A DNA stretch of 64,000 nt, taken from Rhodamnia argentea (Eukaryota; Streptophyta; Magnoliopsida; Myrtales; Myrtaceae). The notes below the pieces were generated by a model. That model was not told where the DNA came from. It searched no databases and saw only the letters and a list, made by a program, of their open reading frames with translations. The stretch spans positions 12,772,001 through 12,836,000 of the forward strand of contig NC_063153.1 in assembly GCF_020921035.1 (NCBI RefSeq), read 5' to 3'. The translations under genes were made by a program, and so were the position numbers. The number at the start of each line of letters is the position of its first letter. The first letter of the stretch is position 1. This document shows positions 58,346-64,000 of the stretch, in pieces.

Positions 58346-58914
58346 TAAAAAAAAAAAAAATTTATCGTAATCGTATCGATTTACTCTTAAATATATATTT
58401 TTTTTACTAATTTACTCATAAACCTTTTATATTTGTACCAATTCAGTCCATTTATCCGGCCGGCACCGACGTGTGCCGACTTCGGTCTCGAGGCAAACAA
58501 TTTTTAATAATAATGCAATAATTATTTATTTTATTTTTCCTTTTTCTCTTTTACTTTTCCTACCGTGTTCGACGATCCGTGACCGACAACGGTCGTCGGC
58601 ATCCTCTAAGTTTGGTGAGACCATGGCCACCTTCGCCCTTAGCCAACGAGGTCGAACGAGGACTTCACCCTCGCTCAATGGCCGACGAGCTTCGACAACT
58701 CTCGCCGGCCACGATGGAAAAAAAAAAAGAGAAAAAAAGAAAAAAAATTATTACTAAAAATTATTCACGTCGGTATCTATGATATCATGTCAGTATCGAC
58801 CGGTCAAATAAATTGGATTGGTATAAATGAAAAAGATTTATGATTTAATTGAAAAAAATTATGATTATATTAACACAATTATAATAAATTTAATATTATT
58901 TTTGATAATTTTCC
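58346..58914. repeat. Fold-back repeat family 1, full-length-like copy
   Basis: The left arm has ACTCATAAACCTTTTATATT and CCAATTCAGTCCATTTAT. The right arm has the complements AATAAATTGGATTGGTATAA and AAAGATTTATGATTTAATTG. Between them lies a C+G-rich core with GACGAG/CTCGCC words flanked by A- and T-runs, as in 45983-46529. No clear target duplication was seen. Confidence 0.65.
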
Positions 58915-60484
58915 CTCAACTTTTCTCGGGCACGTGACGGTCCCGCATCCCGCAAGTGAACGATCAGCTCGATCGCGTACCGACTCAAGATCTTGGTTGT
59001 CGATTCGCTCGATCACGTTCTTGGTAGGTTTGAACGGAAGGGGAGCAATAGCGTGGGCTCTCGCATGATACATTATGGTGGGTTGCGTGCACGAGCAGGT
59101 TTCGATTTTCACGGGGGCGATGCTTTAAGTTGCCGGATCTTGTCATGATCTCGTGTCCCGTCAACTTGAGATCGAGCTCTCTAGCGTTTGCTTGAGCATC
59201 CTTGGAAAGTTGTCTTAAAAGTGAATATTGATGATGGATTTACAAATGTCCATGGAGTATGTAGCACGTTCTAAACTCCTAGTCCTCCCAAAATCTTCAC
59301 CTAAATTGACCTCAGATTGCCTCTCCGGAGGCAATGAACACGAGCTTTCGCGGGGTAATTCTTCTTCTTTTAAAAAACTGCACAATTACATATACCGGCA
59401 ACAATGGCAGCGTGAATTCTGGCATATATCCATCATGACCAGTATGTAATGGCCTATTTTCCGATCTAAACAATCAATATGCTGCCTAGTAACATCCATA
59501 CTTTTTTGTGATTTTTCGACATGACAAAGGGGTGAGCAGATTCGGGTGGGCGGTTCCTACTCTAGAACCGGGAATTGCCCACTAAGGGCTGGTTACGAAA
59601 AATTGAGACCGGGAACCACCCGTTGATTCCATGGATCTAGTCGGGAAATAGATTGGACGGGTTTTCGGGTGGGTCCATGAAACCGGTCCCACTAAGCAAA
59701 TGGAGGAGATCGAGAGCACGAGAGGGCGGCGATGAACAGTTGGAGCCGGATAGAATAATTAAATATTAAATCACACCTTCATCTAACGACTTAAACTTTT
59801 AGATCAATTGGCAGTAGGCACATAAAATCTCAGTATCATAGGAGGATGTCCCGAATTCAAATCTTTTCATGCCCTAGTTGCCTCCTTAATTAAATATTTT
59901 CACGCCTAATGCTAGGCAAAAGACAAGATTAAGCATGATGGATGAGTGAGTTTCAAATTAGGGATTTAAGATTTTTCACTTTTTTTAAAAGTTATAAATT
60001 GAATAATACATACTATATGTTACCGGTCTAGTCCGGATGGGCGGTTCCACACTTAGAACAGGGAACAAGACCAGTTCTCTTAGGAACCACCAGTTTTGGG
60101 CCGGTTGGGATGGTTCCCGATTCCTTTGCACATCGCAAAACGACATATCATATAACTCGAAATCTTGTTATGCATTACTAACCTCTAAACATGCATTTCT
60201 GGCTATTTAAACAAGCATCATAAGGACACATCTGTATCGTGTCGTTTTTATAAAATGAGGGAGTCGGGATTTACCATGAAATCTTGGGAGTTTTGATACC
60301 CACACAAATAGAAAGACACGTCAAAACAAGATAAACCTAAGAACTTGACTCATTTTTGTGAGATCAAGATCAGACTCATGCCCATCAAAATGCAAAAGGA
60401 AGGGTATTTATAGAAATGTTAGCACGTTTCAGAGTATTGTCGGTTATTTCTGACCGGTAATTGACTTTGGGAGCTGCTAGCCTA
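58915..60484. other. Intergenic; decayed repeats, no gene recognised
   Basis: 59530-59720 and 60020-60130 are rich in GGGCGGTTCC/GGAACCGCCC-type words, like degenerate hAT subterminal repeats. 59755-59910 is a diverged relative of the phrase at 54030-54180. No coding evidence. Confidence 0.4.
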
Positions 60485-60640
60485 ATAGTCTAATAGTATT
60501 ATAAGTTATTTCTGACAACACGATCTCTTAATCAATAAGTGCATTATGCAAAATACGCGATGATGGTGTGTTGGCATACGATTATGATTGTACGGTCTCG
60601 ACAAGATCTTGTCGGGAAGCATTTTCCTTTTTTGAAAATA
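60485..60640. repeat. Dispersed repeat, copy 2 of a pair with 57395-57550
   Basis: AAGTTATTTCTGAC.ACACGA followed by TCTCTTAATCAATAAGTGCA and TTATGCAAAA mirrors 57395-57470. Here it sits upstream of the gag relic (in plus-strand order), so it may be part of an LTR or of a second element. Confidence 0.65.
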
Positions 60641-61189
60641 ATTGATATCACTTGCTGTTGCAGAAAACCTGGCTTCCTTCTGCTGCGACAACTCTATTAG
60701 CTCCCAATAGTCGCTCGGACACCTCATACACATAGGACAATAGATTCCCTTCCCGAACTATAAACCACACTTATGAATGTATACACATAGCTTTCATGCA
60801 CCGTTTCTCTCATCTAGATACAAACGGTCACTCTAAGTGCAATCACTTCTCTAGTGTGTTTATCAATGCGTTCGTCGCTCTTGTTAACCCTTGGGAAAAA
60901 CACTCAAATGGATGATACAAGCTTACAAAATAGACGGACTTAAAATCTCTCAAGAATGCTCGATTTCTCTTTTTTTTGCCCCTTTCTGGCTCTACAACTT
61001 ATGGCCGAGTTGTCTCCAAACTATAGAGATCCAGATTCGAACATCGCACTTGGATCATGTAGCTGTAATATCCATCTAATTCTCCGTAGAAAGATCATGG
61101 CAAAGTTCCTTGAAAGACATGTGAAAAACCTTCCCTTAATCTGCATTGTCGACAAGATTTTCTGTTGATGGCAAGTTATATTTTCTTGA

Positions 61190-61545
61190 TGACAGATTTT
61201 GATCATGCCCAATCTGTTAGTCCGCTTGTAAGACATTAAAGAGCAAATAAACCTCTTGCTAGGTCATAGGAATGGGATCATGTCCTTCACCTATTAAACT
61301 CTTCTGCACATTCCAACCATTTGTCAGAGATCTTAACATTTTTGTTATAAATTAATCATTAGGTATAGTTTTATGAAGAGCAGCTTGGCTGTTGATAATG
61401 TACACAAAGCAAGTGAACATATCCTTGATGCTTTCATCGGGCTCTGTCTTGAACAATTCATAACTGTGTTGTAGCCCACTAATCTTGGCCCCTTTCACGC
61501 AACTAGTTCCAACAATGATTGCCATCGATCTTTATCTAAAAAATA
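61190..61545 (-). pseudogene. LTR-retrotransposon gag relic (UBN2/gag-polypeptide type)
   Basis: The minus-strand frame reads GTSCVKGAKISGLQHSYELF, then KTEPDESIKDMFTCFVYIIN, then SQAALHKTIPND before a stop. After the stop it continues as ITKMLRSLTNGWNVQ. The pattern 'VKxxKIxxLxxxYELFKM..DESIxxMFxRFxxIIN..ALxK...xxKiLRSLxxxW' is typical of Copia-type gag. Several stops break it and no pol region is visible nearby. Confidence 0.7.
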
Positions 61546-61736
61546 ATTAGACCTTTAGAACAAGGACACCGTGCTCCAACACCAATTGTGAGGTCCAAAT
61601 AAAGCAATCAAGAAGGGTGCGGATTGGCTTTTCAAGAAAACACAAATTAATTTTGTATAACAATTCAAAGTTTAAATTATTACGTTTATGCACAAAGGGA
61701 ACTAGCAATACAATCAGCAGGAATTAACGAGTTTAG

Positions 61737-62076
61737 GAAAAATATCGTGCTAATTTAGTCTTAAATATTTTGCATTTATACCAATTTAGTCTATTTGACT
61801 AGTCGGTGGCGAGTCTTGACATAGACTTTTTTAAATGATATTTAAAGTTTTTTAATAAATTTTTTATTTTATTTTCTTTAACTTTTTCCCAAACCCTTAG
61901 GGCCGGGATGCTCTCGCTGGTCATAAGGGCTCGTGGAAAAAGAAAAGAAAAGGAAAAAGAAAAAATAATAAAAAATTCAAATATTATTTAAAAAAGTGCC
62001 ACGTCAAGACCGGTCGGCCAAATAGACTGAATTGACACAATTACAATAAGTTTAAGACTTCTTCAGCAATTTTCCT
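61737..62076. repeat. Fold-back repeat family 1, short copy
   Basis: The left end GGAAAAATATCGTGCTAATT and the right end CTTCAGCAATTTTCC are complementary in outline. Inner phrases TTGCATTTATACCAATTTAG and AAATAGACTGAATTGACACA are the family hallmarks, with an internal GCCACGTCAAGACCGG segment. Confidence 0.65.
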
Positions 62077-62384
62077 CAAGATTTTTAGAGGTTCAACTTG
62101 GGTGTGCCTAGTCCTCTCTTCCAGCTCAATTAGCCAAAGTAGGCTGAACTCCATTTGTCACACCAAGAGTACAAATATCGCTTCGTTACAAGTAGAGAAC
62201 TTGCTGCTGTGTAGAACGTGACTTACTTCTATAGCAAATCGCTTATAGACGAAGTCATACCTTGTACTCAAAATAAAATAGATTCTCCCTTCAAACTATA
62301 AACCCTACCTTTGTGTGAGCACAAAGAGTCCTTCGTACACACTTTACCTGTCACATAGACACATGCCTTAACTCCGAAGCTCCG

Positions 62385-62545
62385 TTTTTTATTTCGTGCA
62401 GAATGTGACATTTTATGAAAAATGTTTTCCAAAAAGTCATTTTTTTCCGGAAAGATGACAACGTTTTTCGGTATTTGCTTAAGACCCGAACATGAAGTGA
62501 AAAATATTTTCCGTCGTTTGGTCAAATTTGATTTTCCTAAATAGA
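62385..62545. repeat. Dispersed AT-rich repeat family 2, short copy
   Basis: CTCCGTTTTTTATTTCGTGCA at one edge, AAAATGTTTTCCAAAAAGTC in the middle and GAAAAATATTTTCCGTCGTT at the other match the family seen at 5130-5345. Confidence 0.5.
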
Positions 62546-62619
62546 CATGGACTATTCGAGCTATAGTTGCTTGCGCATGGGTAGCCAAGTAACTTAGCAC
62601 GGGTGCCGGAAGGACCAAA

Positions 62620-62735
62620 TTGACTAGTTATGAAAAGGTTTAGGATTCAATGGCATAACTACAAGATTTATGACTGAAATTGGCCAACGTACAATAAGTT
62701 TAGAATTTTTCGGACAATTCTCCCTAAAAAGCAAC
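62620..62735. repeat. Fold-back repeat family 1, half copy
   Basis: GGTTTAGGATTCAATGGCAT, TTATGACTGAAATTGGCC and AATAAGTTTAGAATTTTTCGG are one arm of the family. The other arm is missing. Confidence 0.45.
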
Positions 62736-64000
62736 GTGTAGTTAAGCTGTTGGTAGACCCAGAGAGCAAGCAAAGACATTACATGTTCTAATACGACTGC
62801 GCACAATTTGCATAAATTTCAATGGGGAACAAAAACTCTCTCGTTCCATCTTTTGACTTGTTACTTCAAGCCAATTTTAGCACACTGAAGTGCGCATGCG
62901 CCGACGAATTCCAACCAAAGATAAGTCGTTATGGTCGGCGAAAGAGGAAGCTTGTTCCCGTACGTCGGGGGCAAGAGAGACTGGTCCAAAGTCGAAGAGT
63001 CTCTTCCATTTGATGGGATGGCTTTGCGTGCTTTGAATGAACTCTGCAAAATATTCTTTTCTTTGAATGACAACTGAGGGATAAGCGTGAGCCGTGGGAG
63101 ATCAACAAGCACGAAAGCTAAGTTTGCATTACAGTATTTGAACCGATTCGAAGTCTGAGCGATACTCATGCGGTTTCTAGAGCACGTTCGCGTCCTCCCC
63201 AGACTAATTGAATTGTTAAATGTCAAAAGTTGATTGATTCTTTCTCTTCATTGGCTTGAAGATGAGGAAGAGATGCAACCTAGAGGAAATTCGATTGCTT
63301 GACCCAAAAAATAAAGAAGAAGAGGAGAAAATTGCGAAGGCATAGTAGACCCGATCATGGGTTTGGGAGTCCGTTAGGTCCACTCAGGCTCGCCCAATCC
63401 CACCGAATTGAAATACGTTTTAGGAGAATTTTAGGAGAACTTAGGGAAGAATGTTCCTTTTCGATTAGGCTCGATCGTTCCGTGGAGAAAGAGTGATAAA
63501 TTTTTTTTTTTGTAGTATGGCAGGGCTTCATCTTGAATTCTTAGGCTTAGTACTGAGTTCGGCCCGTCCATTGATCAGTTATAATGCAAACACCGCTCCG
63601 CTTTCCGTTTAATTTTGACTTTTTTTGTCTATTTTTTAAGTAAGACTATAGTTATTGACTTTTCTTTCGGAACGTTAATTTTTATTCACCAATGAATACA
63701 TAATACAAAATTTATATGAAAATCTACATATGAAAAGTAAAAGTGCAACAATGTATGCAGCTAAGACATCCTAACAGATTGGTAGACTATACTCTTGATA
63801 GTGAAATATCGATTGCTTATCGAGCCATGTAAATTGCAAGGATACTCCATTTGTTTCCAAAGATTTCAATATTCTGGACTAAATAAAAGTCAAATTGTGC
63901 CAAATCCGCAGGAGTTTGAAAAAAGTAAAAAAAAAAAAAAAGGGTATAAGTTATTGAATTCCCCCAAGTATTGTCGTGTAGTCAACTCTTCTAACTCGCT
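62736..64000. other. Intergenic; no gene recognised to window end
   Basis: A 121-codon minus-strand open frame at 62861-63226 has no recognised domain. The last 500 bases are AT-rich. No supported gene crosses the right edge. Confidence 0.4.

Noticed and set aside
62861..63226. Minus-strand 121-codon frame near the right end
   Set aside because: No domain, signal or homologue recognised; composition is like the surrounding intergenic DNA.
1..64000. CRISPR arrays, operons, riboswitches, bacterial terminators, replication origins
   Set aside because: The window is plant nuclear DNA with spliced genes. No regular repeat-spacer array or prokaryotic gene organisation is present.

Overview
This is a nuclear plant window. 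It has spliced genes with GT-AG introns, chloroplast- and hormone-related protein families, AT-rich intergenic DNA, microsatellites and decayed transposons. The proteins look like those of a core eudicot. The abundant short fold-back repeats resemble ones I associate with Myrtaceae such as Eucalyptus, but that placement is an inference. I support six protein-coding genes, all rebuilt exon by exon with phases that add up to complete reading frames.

Layout. 1-5790: AT-rich, repeat-bearing, no gene seen. 5850-14066 (+): an ARF7/ARF19-type auxin response factor (13 coding exons, 1124 aa) with a long leader carrying two small upstream ORFs. 15685-17653 (-): chloroplast co-chaperonin CPN20 (5 exons, 254 aa), tail-to-tail with the ARF. 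18000-23300: intergenic, with a diverged 1.2-kb-offset tandem duplication split by a fold-back repeat. 23665-24303 (+): intronless AP2/ERF protein of the ERF017/018 type. 24304-31450: intergenic, with a second large tandem duplication and a reverse-transcriptase relic. 31745-32632 (+): FCS-like zinc finger (FLZ) protein, 2 exons. 33360-38865: a hAT transposon with intact terminal inverted repeats and a perfect 8-bp target duplication. It holds a broken transposase and what looks like a captured C2-domain gene. 39077-44836 (-): UBP1-type three-RRM RNA-binding protein (12 exons, 413 aa) with one GC-AG intron. 45200-50900: intergenic, including a MITE flanked by a perfect 9-bp duplication. 50925-52990 (-): JAZ/TIFY10-like jasmonate repressor (5 exons, 258 aa) with the classic Jas intron. 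53700-64000: repeats, a G-quadruplex candidate and an LTR-retrotransposon gag relic; no gene seen.

Function. The genes do not form an operon or an obvious cluster. Several are signalling regulators: ARF (auxin), JAZ (jasmonate), ERF (abiotic or hormone response), FLZ (energy/SnRK1 signalling) and UBP1 (stress-granule RNA binding). CPN20 serves chloroplast protein folding. The most interesting material is regulatory and structural: ARF uORFs, a JAZ intron whose retention truncates the degron, an FLZ intron that can be read through in frame, the hAT element with a gene fragment inserted just beyond the UBP1 stop codon, and the two large local duplications.

Limits: all calls come from reading the sequence. 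Untranslated region ends, promoters and repeat boundaries are approximate.
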